64,000 nucleotides of DNA from Desulfobulbaceae bacterium (GCA_024637145.1 JAGXFQ010000036.1:1-64000); one strand, 5' to 3'; shown: positions 25,834 through 34,803, counted from the stretch's first letter. Program-made: numbers and translations. Notes: generated from the letters alone by a model not told the origin.

Positions 25834-26373
25834 TTGTTCATCACCGTTACCTTCATACTCCTCTTTATCCTGTGGGTTCTCTTTTCCGGCAAATTTGACC
25901 TCTTTCACCTGACCCTGGGCGCCATCTCCTGCGCCATGGTGGCCAAATTCTGCAGCGGCCTGCTCTTTCAGGAAAAGAGCAGGCATCTCGGTAGGCGCCT
26001 GGCCGAGGCAGGTCGCTTTCTGCTTTACCTGGCCTGGCTCCTGGTCCAGATAGTCTACGCCAACTTCCATGTCATCGGCCTGGCCCTCTCCGGTCGCCGC
26101 CTGCGGCGCGACCTGGATCCCCATATCTTCCATTTCAAAACTGTTCTGCGCCATAATTTTTCCAGATTTGTGCTGGCCAACTCCATCACCCTGACTCCCG
26201 GCACCGTTACCATCCGCATCCATGGCGACACCCTCTATATCCACGCCATCAGCAAAAAAGCGGCCGGCGACCTGGCCAACCAGGACTCCATCAGCGAGAT
26301 GGAACGACGGGTGGGCCATGTCTTTGAACGGCACAATCTCTGCTTTATCGCAGACAAGGATGACCAGGCATGA
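25834..26373 (+). CDS. Mrp/Mnh antiporter subunit E-like protein
   Basis: A 179-residue MnhE/MrpE-family subunit of a multi-subunit Na+/H+ antiporter. Two N-terminal helices (ITVTFILLFILWVLFSG and FHLTLGAISCAMVAKFC) and a third around YLAWLLVQIVYANFHVIGLA precede a soluble domain with SRFVLANSITLTPGTVTI, the family hallmark. It starts with TTG behind GAGAGGCCACC. It is the first gene of an operon running to 34087 and overlaps the F-subunit gene by ATGA. MrpE sits at the edge of the complex and is needed for assembly. Confidence 0.88.
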   Translation: MFITVTFILLFILWVLFSGKFDLFHLTLGAISCAMVAKFCSGLLFQEKSRHLGRRLAEAGRFLLYLAWLLVQIVYANFHVIGLALSGRRLRRDLDPHIFHFKTVLRHNFSRFVLANSITLTPGTVTIRIHGDTLYIHAISKKAAGDLANQDSISEMERRVGHVFERHNLCFIADKDDQA

Positions 26374-26675
26374 CACACTTTTTTATCAGCAGCGGCATTA
26401 TCATTCTCCTTTTGATGTTCGTCATCCTCTACCGGGTGGTCAAGGGCCCGACGCCGCTGGACCGCATTCTGGGGGTAAACGTCATCGGCACCAAGACCAT
26501 GGTGCTTATTGTCCTGATCGGCACCCTCTATGGGCGGGTGGAGATGTTTGTCGATATCGCCTTGACCTATGCCCTGCTCAATTTCATTGCCTCGCTGGCT
26601 GCGGCCCGCTTTTTCCAGCGCCATAAAAAAATTAATCTTGAAGAGGATGAACGAGGTGAGGGGGCAGCATGCTAG
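26370..26675 (+). CDS. Mrp/Mnh antiporter subunit F-like protein
   Basis: A 101-residue protein with three helices. GIIILLLMFVILYRVVKGPT followed by PLDRILGVNVIGTKTM is the MrpF signature, and DIALTYALLNFIASLA forms the third helix. The charged tail KKINLEEDERGEGA is short and cytoplasmic. It overlaps the E gene by 4 bp and the G gene by 7 bp, consistent with the conserved E-F-G order of Mrp operons. Confidence 0.9.
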   Translation: MTHFFISSGIIILLLMFVILYRVVKGPTPLDRILGVNVIGTKTMVLIVLIGTLYGRVEMFVDIALTYALLNFIASLAAARFFQRHKKINLEEDERGEGAAC

Positions 26676-27037
26676 ACATCCTTGTTATTCTGTGCATGGC
26701 CGCGGGCCTCTTCTTTTTTTTCGGCACCACCGTCGGCATCATCCGTTTTCCCGACTTCTACACCCGCACCCATGCCGCCGGCAAGGGCGATACCTTGAGC
26801 GTCATGCTCATGCTTGCCGGCCTGGCCCTCTATAACCTGCACCATCTGTCGCTGGCAACCCTGCTGGTCAGCGGCAAGATCGGCATTATCTGCGTGGTGG
26901 TTTTTATAGCCAGCCCCACCGCCACCCATGCCATTATGGATGCCGGCTACGAGGCCAAGGTGCGCTCCTGGTCCCGCCCCGGGGCCCCGAAAGACCCGGA
27001 TGACGACGGGCAAGACAACAGTGGAGAGAAACTATGA
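26669..27037 (+). CDS. Mrp/Mnh antiporter subunit G-like protein
   Basis: A 122-residue protein with three helices. The conserved segment GIIRFPDFYTRTHAAGKGDT (about 23-42) is diagnostic of MrpG/PhaG. The third helix contains GKIGIICVVVFIASPTATHA. The C-terminal tail is hydrophilic and Asp-rich (KDPDDDGQDNSGEKL). ATGA overlap with the next gene. Confidence 0.9.
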   Translation: MLDILVILCMAAGLFFFFGTTVGIIRFPDFYTRTHAAGKGDTLSVMLMLAGLALYNLHHLSLATLLVSGKIGIICVVVFIASPTATHAIMDAGYEAKVRSWSRPGAPKDPDDDGQDNSGEKL

Positions 27038-27297
27038 CCTGGGATGCGAGCCTGCTCTGGCAATTTGACCTGCTGATTCTGCCCATGGTAATTATCTGCG
27101 CCATTGCCGCCCTGGCCTTAAAGGACCTGGTGAGCTGTGCCGTGATCAGCGGCGCCTTCAGCTTTCTCATGTGCCTGCTCTGGACCGAGATGCTGGCCGT
27201 TGATGTGGCCTTTACCGAGGCGGCCGTGGGGGCCGGGGTCAGCACGGTGCTGCTGCTGGGCACGGCCCTGCATGTCAAACGCAAATCAAAAGACTGA
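27034..27297 (+). CDS. DUF4040/MbhD-like membrane subunit
   Basis: An 87-residue protein with three helices corresponding to the DUF4040 part of MrpA and to MbhD of membrane-bound hydrogenases. The hallmark is VDVAFTEAAVGAGVSTVLLL (about 55-74) with WTEMLA before it. A free-standing subunit is the arrangement of Mbh-type complexes and split Mrp operons. Its TGA stop overlaps the left end of a repeat element inserted downstream. Confidence 0.87.
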   Translation: MTWDASLLWQFDLLILPMVIICAIAALALKDLVSCAVISGAFSFLMCLLWTEMLAVDVAFTEAAVGAGVSTVLLLGTALHVKRKSKD

Positions 27298-27422
27298 TGG
27301 CGTCGCAAAAAATCGTCAACTGCTTTGTTGCTGCAAATTATCTCGTCACTACGGCGTACCCAAGTACGCCTCATTCCTCGAAATTTGCGCGCCTCGCATT
27401 TTACGATTTTTGCTTAGCCATC
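27296..27422. repeat. 127-bp foldback (MITE-like) element in the Mrp operon
   Basis: The ends are imperfect inverted repeats: GATGGCGTCGCAAAAAATCG at the left against GATGGCTAAGCAAAAATCGT read from the right. The centre contains the hairpin GGCGTAC-CCAA-GTACGCC, and GCAAATTATCTCG faces CGAAATTTGC, so most of the element can fold back. It begins in the stop codon of the DUF4040 gene. It has no coding capacity and resembles a non-autonomous mobile repeat. Confidence 0.7.
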
Positions 27423-27468
27423 ACCAAAATTAGCTTTTTTACGAATCTATCAAGACGCGTGAGTGATC

Positions 27469-27714
27469 CTCAACTTTCTGACTTGATTAATATCCTGAAA
27501 TTTCGGTTTTTTTTGCAGTATTTTTCGTTTGATTCAGCGGTCGAGAGGGTGAGGAGAGAGATGTAAGACGTCAGGGGAATCAAAAAATACGCTGAGCGAG
27601 CGCTTTTTTGCTCCTCACTCATAACGCCTCACCCTTCACCGGCAAAACAAAAGGGCGGTGCTGCACAAAACTATTACGCTATTACGGCATAATAAAATAA
27701 CTCAGAAAGTTGAG
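27469..27714. repeat. Second small inverted-repeat-bounded element
   Basis: CTCAACTTTCTGA at 27469 faces its exact reverse complement at 27702-27714, and similarity extends a few bases inward with one mismatch. The interior is AT-rich and non-coding. With the preceding element it fills the 431-bp gap in an otherwise overlapping operon. Confidence 0.5.
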
Positions 27715-27728
27715 AAGGTAGTTGTGTC

Positions 27729-28478
27729 GTGAAAAAAACAGCCTTGATCATTATAGCGGTTCTGGGAATCCTGCTGCTGCGGGCCGCCGAAGATCTGCCC
27801 TCCTGGGGGGATCCGCAATCGCCGGCCTCTGTACATCTCTCCAATTATTATCTGGAAGAATCGTATGAGGAGACCTCGGTCCCCAATATTGTCACCGCGG
27901 TGCTGGCGGACTACCGTAGTTATGACACCCTGTTTGAAACCGTGGTCATCTTTTGTGCCGGCATCACCGTGCTCCTTATCCTGCGCCGCACCCCGCGCCG
28001 CTGGCCCAAGGTGATCAGCCCGCGCCCTAACCGCCCCGGCGCCGATATCATTCTGCAGACCGCTGCCCGTCTGCTGGTGCCCATGATGCAGCTCTTTGCC
28101 CTGTATGTCGTGGCCCATGGCCACCATAGCCCGGGCGGCGGCTTTCAAGGCGGTGTTATTTTAGGGGCCAGTCTTATTCTGCTGGCGCTCTCCTATGATA
28201 TTGAAATGGCGCTGCACCGCTTCAAAGAGAAATTTGTCCTGCTTTTTTCCGCTGGCGGCGTTCTTCTTTACGCGGCCATCGGCCTGGTCTGCCTCTACCT
28301 GGGGCGCAACTTCCTGGCCTATGGCGCCTGGGCCGATCTTTTGGGCATCTCCGAGCTTGCGGCCCATTCCCACGGCATGCTGGGCGTGGAGATCGGAGTG
28401 GCCATCACCGTGCTCTGCATCATGTTTTCACTCTATATCGACCTGGCTTCGGGCGGCGATCTGGACGAGGGACTCTAA
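27729..28478 (+). CDS. Fused MbhE-like and MrpB-like antiporter subunit
   Basis: A 249-residue membrane protein joining two Mrp modules. Residues 1-90 resemble MbhE (the last part of MrpA): one N-terminal helix, then HLSNYYLEESYEETSVPNIV and TAVLADYRSYDTLFETVVIF. Residues 105-249 are MnhB/MrpB: ILQTAARLLVPMMQLFALYV, then AHGHHSPGGGFQGGVILGAS and further helices. The GTG start has GAGAAGG upstream, and it follows the repeat elements, so it may depend on read-through or a new promoter. Adjacent order (E, B, then C) is as in archaeal Mrp and Mbh operons. Confidence 0.87.
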   Translation: MKKTALIIIAVLGILLLRAAEDLPSWGDPQSPASVHLSNYYLEESYEETSVPNIVTAVLADYRSYDTLFETVVIFCAGITVLLILRRTPRRWPKVISPRPNRPGADIILQTAARLLVPMMQLFALYVVAHGHHSPGGGFQGGVILGASLILLALSYDIEMALHRFKEKFVLLFSAGGVLLYAAIGLVCLYLGRNFLAYGAWADLLGISELAAHSHGMLGVEIGVAITVLCIMFSLYIDLASGGDLDEGL

Positions 28479-28483
28479 CGGTT

Positions 28484-28873
28484 ATGGAAGATCTTTTTAA
28501 CTATATCATCGGCAGATATAATTACTGGGCCGCCATCATCCTGCTGCTCATCGGCCTCTACGGCATGATCGCCAAGAACAACCTCTTAAAAAAGGTGATC
28601 GGCATGACGATCTTTCAGGCCGCCATCATCCTCTTTTATGTCTCCATAGGGGATAAACGGGGCGCCACCATCCCCATTCTGGACCACGGCCACGGGACCC
28701 ACCAGGCCATTGAGGCCGCCGCCTACGCCAATCCCCTGCCCCATGTTCTCATGCTCACCGCTATTGTGGTGGGGGTCAGCACCCTGGGGGTGGCCCTGGC
28801 CATCCTGCAGAAGATTTATCGGGTGCACGGCACCATTGAAGAGGACGAAATATTGGAGACCATCGACCAATGA
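28484..28873 (+). CDS. Mrp/Mnh antiporter subunit C-like (NuoK-type) protein
   Basis: A 129-residue NuoK/MrpC homologue with three helices: AAIILLLIGLYGMIAKNNL, KKVIGMTIFQAAIILFYVSI and LPHVLMLTAIVVGVSTLGV. The loop between the second and third helices (GDKRGATIPILDHGHGTHQA) is longer and more polar than in NuoK, as usual for MrpC. It overlaps the next gene by ATGA. Confidence 0.9.
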   Translation: MEDLFNYIIGRYNYWAAIILLLIGLYGMIAKNNLLKKVIGMTIFQAAIILFYVSIGDKRGATIPILDHGHGTHQAIEAAAYANPLPHVLMLTAIVVGVSTLGVALAILQKIYRVHGTIEEDEILETIDQ

Positions 28874-30384
28874 GCCTGGAGCAGCACGCCATTATCATCA
28901 TCCTGGCCCCCCTGCTGGGCGCTCTTGTTATCAGCCTCATCGGCGGCCTGCACCGCCGGGTGGCCTACCTGACCCTGGTGGCTGCCCTGGCCGTCTCCTT
29001 CTCCTCCACCATCGCCACCCTGTCTCAGGTGGCAGCCCGGGCCGCAGAAGGGCCACTCCATTATTTTCTGGGGGACTGGCAGCCGCCCTACGGCATTGAG
29101 CTGGTCATCGACCCCTTGAACGCCCTGGTGCTGACCATGGTAGCCGGCGTCTCCCTGCTGGTGGCCATCTATTCCAAGGAAACAGTGCGCCGGGAAAGCC
29201 CCGACCGCCTGCACCATTACTACACCCTTTTTGCCCTGCTGGTGGCCGGCCTCCTCGGCATCACCGCCACCGGCGACATCTTCAACCTCTACGTCCTCAC
29301 CGAGATTGCGGCCCTGGCCAGCTATGCCCTGTTGGCCAGCGGCCGGGGCTTTGCCTATTACGCCACCTTTAAATACATCATCATGGGCACCATCGGCGCC
29401 TGCTTCTACCTGCTGGGCGTCGGCTATCTCTATATCAAGACCGGCACCCTGAACATGGCCGAAATGCAGGCCTTCATGACCCGTCCCGCCCTGCTCCACT
29501 CCGAAAGCATCCGGGTCGCCTTCATTCTCATCATGGTGGGGCTGTGGATCAAGATGGCCTTTTTCCCCCTGCACGGCTGGCTGCCCAACGCCTATACCCG
29601 GACCTCCACCACCACCAGCTGCCTGGTGGCGCCGCTGATGACCAAGGTCAGTGTCTATGTCATGATCCGGGTGATGTTCGGTGTCTTCACCCTGCCCTAT
29701 GCCTACCACGTCATGGGCTGGAACACGGCGGTGGTCTGGCTGGCCAGTCTGGCCATTGTGGCCGGCTCCATCGGCGCCCTGGCCCAGACCAACCTCAAAC
29801 GGATGCTCACCTATATCATCGTGGCCGAGGTGGGCTACATGGTGGGCGGCGCCTGGCTGGGCAACGCCGCCGGCCTCACCGGCGCCATCTATCATATTAT
29901 CAGCGACGGCCTGATGACCGCCTGCCTCTTCATGGCCGTGGGGGCCATTACCTTTAAGACCGGCGAGATCAACCTGGAGGCCATGCGGGGCGTCTTTCGC
30001 CGGATGCCCGTCACCGCGGCGATTTTCGTGGTGGGCGGCCTGGCCATGATCGGCATCCCGCCCACCTGCGGCTTCTTCTCCAAATGGTACCTGCTCAGCG
30101 GCGGCCTCGCTGCCGGCCACTATGGTTTTGTCGTTGCCCTGCTCTTTTCCAGCCTGGTGAACGCCGTGCTCTTCTTCCGTCTCTTTGAGATCGGCTATTA
30201 CCCCCTCTTCGACGCCCAGAGCGAGGCCGGCCAGCACGACAAGGTGGTGGTGGCGGAAGCGCCGCTCTCCATGCTCGTGCCCATGCTGATAACCGCGGCC
30301 ATGATCCTCGTGGTGGGCCTCTACACCAGCCGCATTGTCAGCGGCCTCATTGAATATGCACTGCCGGCAGGATTAAAACTATGA
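28870..30384 (+). CDS. Mrp subunit D-like / NuoN-type proton-translocating subunit (first copy)
   Basis: A 504-residue member of the NuoL/M/N-MrpA/D family with about fourteen helices. Key features: GDIFNLYVLTEIAALASYAL carries the conserved Glu of helix 5, IMVGLWIKMAFFPLHGWLPN has the helix-7 Lys, and AQTNLKRMLTYIIVAEVGYM is the broken-helix region. Further on come HIISDGLMTACLFMAVGAI and GGLAMIGIPPTCGFFSKWYL. It is likely one of three channel subunits here. Overlaps by ATGA at both ends. Confidence 0.92.
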   Translation: MSLEQHAIIIILAPLLGALVISLIGGLHRRVAYLTLVAALAVSFSSTIATLSQVAARAAEGPLHYFLGDWQPPYGIELVIDPLNALVLTMVAGVSLLVAIYSKETVRRESPDRLHHYYTLFALLVAGLLGITATGDIFNLYVLTEIAALASYALLASGRGFAYYATFKYIIMGTIGACFYLLGVGYLYIKTGTLNMAEMQAFMTRPALLHSESIRVAFILIMVGLWIKMAFFPLHGWLPNAYTRTSTTTSCLVAPLMTKVSVYVMIRVMFGVFTLPYAYHVMGWNTAVVWLASLAIVAGSIGALAQTNLKRMLTYIIVAEVGYMVGGAWLGNAAGLTGAIYHIISDGLMTACLFMAVGAITFKTGEINLEAMRGVFRRMPVTAAIFVVGGLAMIGIPPTCGFFSKWYLLSGGLAAGHYGFVVALLFSSLVNAVLFFRLFEIGYYPLFDAQSEAGQHDKVVVAEAPLSMLVPMLITAAMILVVGLYTSRIVSGLIEYALPAGLKL

Positions 30385-31859
30385 TGGACACCGCCCCCTT
30401 CCTCGCCGCCACACCGGCCCTGGCCGTGGCCACCAGCCTGGTGGCCGTGCCGCTTATTGCCATCAGCGGCAGATGGCCCAACCTGAGAGAGGGCTGGACC
30501 TTCCTGGCCGGCGCCGTCAAGCTGCTGCTGGTGCTCTCCATGGCCGGCTGGATCCTGGCCGGCCACACCCACACCTATGACCTGTGGGAGGTCCTGCCCG
30601 GCCTGATGATCCGTTTCAAGGTGGACGGCTTCGGCATGCTCTTTGCCCTGGTGGCCTCACCCCTGTGGCTGATCACCTCCATCTACTCCGTGGGCTACAT
30701 GCGCAGCCTGGACGAACATGCCCAGACCCGCTACTTCTGCTTCTTTGCCGTGGCCCTCTCCGCCACCATAGGGGTGGCCTTCAGCGGCAACCTCTTCACC
30801 CTCTATCTCTTTTATGAGATGCTGTCGCTCTCCACCTATCCCCTGGTCACCCATCACCAGGACAAGGAGGCCCGCGGCGGCGGCCGCAAATATCTGACCT
30901 ACCTGCTCGGCACCTCCATTGCCTTTGCCCTGCCGGCCATGATCATCACCTATATGACCGCAGGCAGCCTGGAGTTCAGCGCCGCCGGAGTCTTTCCGGC
31001 CGGCACCTCGCCGGCCCCGCTCACCACCCTGCTGCTGCTCTTTCTGTTTGGTTTTGCCAAGGCCGGCATCATGCCTTTCCACTCCTGGCTGCCCGGCGCC
31101 ATGGTGGCGCCGACGCCGGTCTCCGCCCTGCTCCATGCCGTGGCCGTGGTCAAGGTGGGAGTCTTTTCCATTGTTCGGGTCTTTACCGGTATTTTCGGCC
31201 TTGAGCTGCTGGCCGATCTGCACCTCAATACCCTCATCTGCAGCATTGCCGGCTGCACGGTGCTGGTCTCGTCGCTCATGGCCCTGTCCCAGGATAACCT
31301 CAAGCGCCGCCTGGCCTTTTCCACCATTGGTCAGCTCTCCTATATCATCCTGGGGGTGGGCCTGGCCTCCAAACTTGGCGCCCAGGGCGGCATGCTGCAT
31401 ATTGCCATGCACGCCTTCGGCAAGATCACCCTCTTCTTCTGCGCCGGCGCCATCTTTGTGGCCACCGGCAAAAAATATATCAGTGAGATGGGCGGGATCG
31501 GCCGACAGATGCCCATTACCATGACCGCTTTTTTTGTCGGTTCGCTCAGTGTTATCGGCCTGCCGCCGGCCGGCGGCCTGATCAGTAAGCTTTTTATGGT
31601 GCAGGGCGCCCTGCAGGCCGAGCTTGCCTGGGTGCTGGTTATCTACCTGATCAGTTCCCTGCTCAATGCCGCCTATTTTTTTCCCATTGTCTACCAGGCC
31701 TTTTTCGGCAGCAGCCAAGAGGCCCAGCACCAGGGGCCCAGGCAGGAGGCCCCCTTCTGCGCCGTGCTGCCGCCTGTCCTCACGGCAACGGCCTCGGTGG
31801 TCCTCTTCTTTTTCCCGGGGATTTTTCTGGATTTTATCACTGTCTTTCTGGCCAGTTAG
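30381..31859 (+). CDS. Mrp subunit D-like / NuoM-type proton-translocating subunit (second copy)
   Basis: A 492-residue homologue of the preceding gene. It has GNLFTLYLFYEMLSLSTYPL (helix-5 Glu), LLLFLFGFAKAGIMPFHSWL (helix-7 Lys), ALLHAVAVVKVGVFSIVRV and LSQDNLKRRLAFSTIGQLSY. This YPLVTHHQD-containing branch is the one found next to MbhH-like subunits. It follows the first copy with a 4-bp overlap, and both are distinct from the third copy at 32321. Confidence 0.92.
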   Translation: MMDTAPFLAATPALAVATSLVAVPLIAISGRWPNLREGWTFLAGAVKLLLVLSMAGWILAGHTHTYDLWEVLPGLMIRFKVDGFGMLFALVASPLWLITSIYSVGYMRSLDEHAQTRYFCFFAVALSATIGVAFSGNLFTLYLFYEMLSLSTYPLVTHHQDKEARGGGRKYLTYLLGTSIAFALPAMIITYMTAGSLEFSAAGVFPAGTSPAPLTTLLLLFLFGFAKAGIMPFHSWLPGAMVAPTPVSALLHAVAVVKVGVFSIVRVFTGIFGLELLADLHLNTLICSIAGCTVLVSSLMALSQDNLKRRLAFSTIGQLSYIILGVGLASKLGAQGGMLHIAMHAFGKITLFFCAGAIFVATGKKYISEMGGIGRQMPITMTAFFVGSLSVIGLPPAGGLISKLFMVQGALQAELAWVLVIYLISSLLNAAYFFPIVYQAFFGSSQEAQHQGPRQEAPFCAVLPPVLTATASVVLFFFPGIFLDFITVFLAS

Positions 31860-31871
31860 GGGAGGGGATCT

Positions 31872-32087
31872 ATGCCCGCACAAAAGAAAATCAGCGCCAC
31901 AACTCCGGCGGCCCGCACCGGCTTTGCCAGGGCCCTGGCCATACTCTTTGCCCTGGCCTGCCTCTATCTCGCCACCATCCTGCTGCTCTCCTTTGCCCAG
32001 CTCCGGGATGACCCCAAGCCGCCGCCTGAGGCAGCCACCACCGACCATGTCGTAGACCTTGACCGGGAGGATTCCCATGCCCACTGA
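31872..32087 (+). CDS. Small single-helix membrane protein of the Mrp operon
   Basis: A 71-residue protein with one membrane helix (ALAILFALACLYLATILLL) between a basic N-terminus and an acidic, His-containing tail (DLDREDSHAH). GGGGAGGGGATCT precedes the start. I do not recognise the family. It overlaps the next small gene by 11 bp and sits between two antiporter subunits, so it is probably an accessory component of the complex. Confidence 0.65.
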   Translation: MPAQKKISATTPAARTGFARALAILFALACLYLATILLLSFAQLRDDPKPPPEAATTDHVVDLDREDSHAH

Positions 32088-32328
32088 TGACCAAAAAGAA
32101 AGGCGCCAGGCCGGGCAGCAGGGCAAGGCGCTGCTCATACTTTTCTTTGCCTGCTGCCTGGCCCTTTTTGCCATTGATTTCGTGGTAAAGAGACCGGCCC
32201 ATATGGTCTGGGAGGAGTGGCCCGGCTTTTATGCCCTCTTTGGTTTTGTGGGCTGCGTGCTTATCGTCCTCATGGCCAGATACCTCCTGCGCCCCCTCGT
32301 TAAACGGGAGGAAGATTATTATGATTGA
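32077..32328 (+). CDS. Small two-helix membrane protein of the Mrp operon
   Basis: An 83-residue protein with two predicted helices (ALLILFFACCLALFAIDFVV and FYALFGFVGCVLIVLMARYL) flanked by charged ends. The start at 32077 follows GGGAGGATT. No family was recognised with confidence, but a helix pair ahead of a third D-like subunit recurs in Mrp-like operons of anaerobes. It overlaps the next gene's start by 8 bp. Confidence 0.7.
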   Translation: MPTDDQKERRQAGQQGKALLILFFACCLALFAIDFVVKRPAHMVWEEWPGFYALFGFVGCVLIVLMARYLLRPLVKREEDYYD

Positions 32329-34087
32329 AGTGATGCCACCGGCCGCAATCTTCATTATCGGCGCCCTGCTGATTCCCCTGGTGCCCGGTCGCCTGAAAAG
32401 CGTCTATATTTTGGCCCTGCCCGTCATCGGCATGTGGAATCTCCTCAACCTGCCCCTGGGCAGCCACTATCCCGTGGCCTTCCATGGCTATGATCTCCTG
32501 ATTATGGAGGTGGATCGGCTGTCGCGCGTCTTTGCCATTGTCTTCCACCTTATTGCCTTTATCGGCATGCTCTATATCCTCAACTTCAAAAACAATCTCG
32601 AATATGTGACGGCCCTCTGCTATGCCGGTTGCGCCTTGGGCGTGGTCTTTGCCGGCGATCTGCTGACCCTCTTTTTCTTCTGGGAAGGCCTCACCGTCAC
32701 CTCCATGTTTCTCATCCTGGCCCGGCAGACCAGCTCTGCCACGGCAGCGGCCCTGCGCTACAGCCTTGTCCATGCCGCCGGGGGCCTGCTGCTGCTGGCC
32801 GGGATTGTCATGCACCACCACGCCACCGGCTCCCTGGCCTTTGGCCACCTCGGCCTGGGATCCCTGGGCACCATCCTCATCTTTCTGGGATTCGGGGTGA
32901 ACTGTGCCTGGCCTCTGCTGCACGGCTGGCTGGTGGACGCCTACCCGGAGGCCTCCATCGGCGGCACCGTCTTTCTGGCCGCCTTTACCACCAAAACAGC
33001 CGTCTATGTTCTGGCCCGGGCCTTTGCCGGCGAACCAAGCCTCATCTGGATCGGCACTATCATGGCCATCTTTCCGCTCTTTTTTGCAATTATTGAAAAC
33101 GATCTCAGACGGGTGCTGGCCTACTGCCTGATTAACCAGATCGGTTTCATGGTGGTGGGCATCGGCATCGGCACGGAGTTGGCCATCAACGGTATTGTGG
33201 CCCAGGCCTTTGCCCACATACTTTACAAGGGCCTGCTCTTCATGGCCATCGGCGCTGTCCTCTATCGCACCGGCACGGCCAAGGCCACGGAACTGGGCGG
33301 CCTTGCCAAGAGCATGCCGTGGACCTGCTTCTTCTACCTGATGGGCGCCGCCGCTATTGCCGCGCCGCTTTTTGCCGGTTTTGTCTCCAAATCCCTGGTG
33401 CTCTCCGCCGCGGCCCACGAACAGCTGTGGCTGGTCTGGTTCGCACTGCTCTTGGCGGCCGTGGGGGTCTTTATCAGTGCCGGTCTCAAGGTGCCTTTTT
33501 TCGCCTTTTTTGGCAATGACGGCGGCCACCGGGTCAAAGAAGCGCCGCTCAACATGCTGCTGGCCATGGGGGGAGCCGCCTTTCTCTGTCTCTTTATCGG
33601 CGTCTTTCCCCACTATCTCTATGACCTGCTGCCGTATGATGTCGCCTATCAGCCCTACACCTATAACCATGTCATGGGCCAGCTCCAACTCCTCTTCTTT
33701 GCGGGTCTGGCCTTTAGCCTGCTGCTCTTGAGCGGGGTCTATCCGGCCGAGGTGCGGGCCATCAACCTTGACTTTGACTGGACCTACCGCATGGCAAGCC
33801 GGCTTCTTTATCGCGGCCTGGATCTGAGTCTTAACGGCATAAACAGCCTGATTAATCGTCTGGTGGCCGTTGAGTTCACGGCCCGACTCAGCACCTTTTT
33901 CCAGGATGGCCCGGCCCGCTTCGTCCTTGCCCTCTCCAGGCCCATCTGTCTCCTGCGTCAGATGGACGCAAAGCAGTTGGCCCGCTCCGAAGAGAAGGTC
34001 TTGCGCACCTATCGCCTGGGCAACTTTTCGGTGGCCTGCACCGCCATTTTCAGCGTCGGCTTTCTGGTACTGCTCTTTTTTCTCTAA
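32321..34087 (+). CDS. Mrp subunit D-like / NuoL-type proton-translocating subunit (third copy)
   Basis: A 588-residue NuoL/MrpA-D family protein, about 90 residues longer than the two earlier copies because of an extra C-terminal region. Conserved parts: GDLLTLFFFWEGLTVTSMFL (helix-5 Glu), LIFLGFGVNCAWPLLHGWLV (the usual helix-7 Lys position is less clear), AIIENDLRRVLAYCLINQIG and AHILYKGLLFMAIGAVL. The C-terminal part ends in a helix, CTAIFSVGFLVLLFFL. The ATG at 32321 follows GGGAGGA; an upstream start is out of keeping with the overlap. It is the last gene of the operon. Confidence 0.9.
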   Translation: MIEVMPPAAIFIIGALLIPLVPGRLKSVYILALPVIGMWNLLNLPLGSHYPVAFHGYDLLIMEVDRLSRVFAIVFHLIAFIGMLYILNFKNNLEYVTALCYAGCALGVVFAGDLLTLFFFWEGLTVTSMFLILARQTSSATAAALRYSLVHAAGGLLLLAGIVMHHHATGSLAFGHLGLGSLGTILIFLGFGVNCAWPLLHGWLVDAYPEASIGGTVFLAAFTTKTAVYVLARAFAGEPSLIWIGTIMAIFPLFFAIIENDLRRVLAYCLINQIGFMVVGIGIGTELAINGIVAQAFAHILYKGLLFMAIGAVLYRTGTAKATELGGLAKSMPWTCFFYLMGAAAIAAPLFAGFVSKSLVLSAAAHEQLWLVWFALLLAAVGVFISAGLKVPFFAFFGNDGGHRVKEAPLNMLLAMGGAAFLCLFIGVFPHYLYDLLPYDVAYQPYTYNHVMGQLQLLFFAGLAFSLLLLSGVYPAEVRAINLDFDWTYRMASRLLYRGLDLSLNGINSLINRLVAVEFTARLSTFFQDGPARFVLALSRPICLLRQMDAKQLARSEEKVLRTYRLGNFSVACTAIFSVGFLVLLFFL

Positions 34088-34308
34088 CCCCCAATTCTCA
34101 CCAAGATCGTAGCGAAAAGCCGGGAAGTGCTGTGTAAACGACAGGCGGTCAATTCCGCTTGCGCCGACAGACTTTTAAGGGACACTTTCTGCCAGGGCGA
34201 ATGAAAATCGCTCAAGAAGGTGTTCCGTGCAACGAAAATAAAGACGGTCGCGCCGGAGAAGGGATCTCCCGCCCTGACAATGCGGAAACATAATGAGACA
34301 AAAGAATG

Positions 34309-34803
34309 TTAGGTGTCGGAGCTTTTTCCAGAGCCCCTTAACCGTTGGTGGAGGGTATAGTGCTGCAGGTGGCGGCTGAAAAAGAGCAGCGGCAGGGCAA
34401 TAAGGACATTGCGCAGGATGAGAACAAGGGCGGGGGTGGCGGTGTCGCTGTCGCCAAAGCAGCCGCAATCTATAGGCAACAGGAGATAGCCCTGGGAGGC
34501 CAGGGCGATGGCGCCGCTAAAGAGAAGGTAGATGCCGGCCAGCAACCAGGCCATCTTTTGGGCCTGCCAGCCATAGAAGGCAATAGCGCCGATGGTGAGC
34601 TCAACAGGGACCTGCCAGCGGTCAATGGCCAACACGGCCTGGAAGGGCAGTATTTCCAGCTCATAGAGGCTGAGCAGCAGTTCGCTGAGCTCAGGTCTGC
34701 TCCACAGTTTCAGCAGGGCGGCGACCAGAAGCAGGAGGCCAGCCAGATAATAATCCGCTACCAGCAGGCGCTCATACCAGGTAAGGCGCCCGCCTGCTCT
34801 CAT
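34309..34803 (-). CDS. MauE/DoxX-like membrane protein
   Basis: A 164-residue protein with four predicted helices. The [10 protein letters not shown] loop between helices is the signature of MauE-type proteins, which are thought to handle thiol/disulfide chemistry of periplasmic partners. It starts within the stop of the chemoreceptor gene (ATGA overlap), so it is the third gene of a rhodanese-chemoreceptor-MauE operon. Function here is unknown; a link to periplasmic sulfur or thiol sensing is inference. The 221 bp between its end and the Mrp operon show no gene. Confidence 0.8.
   Translation of the reverse strand: MRAGGRLTWYERLLVADYYLAGLLLLVAALLKLWSRPELSELLLSLYELEILPFQAVLAIDRWQVPVELTIGAIAFYGWQAQKMAWLLAGIYLLFSGAIALASQGYLLLPIDCGCFGDSDTATPALVLILRNVLIALPLLFFSRHLQHYTLHQRLRGSGKSSDT

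Noticed and set aside
28816-30237. A 473-codon open frame on the minus strand opposite the first mrpD-like gene
   Set aside because: It is the mirror of a real GC-rich membrane-protein gene; its translation is Gly/His/Gln-rich, low in hydrophobic order and resembles no family.
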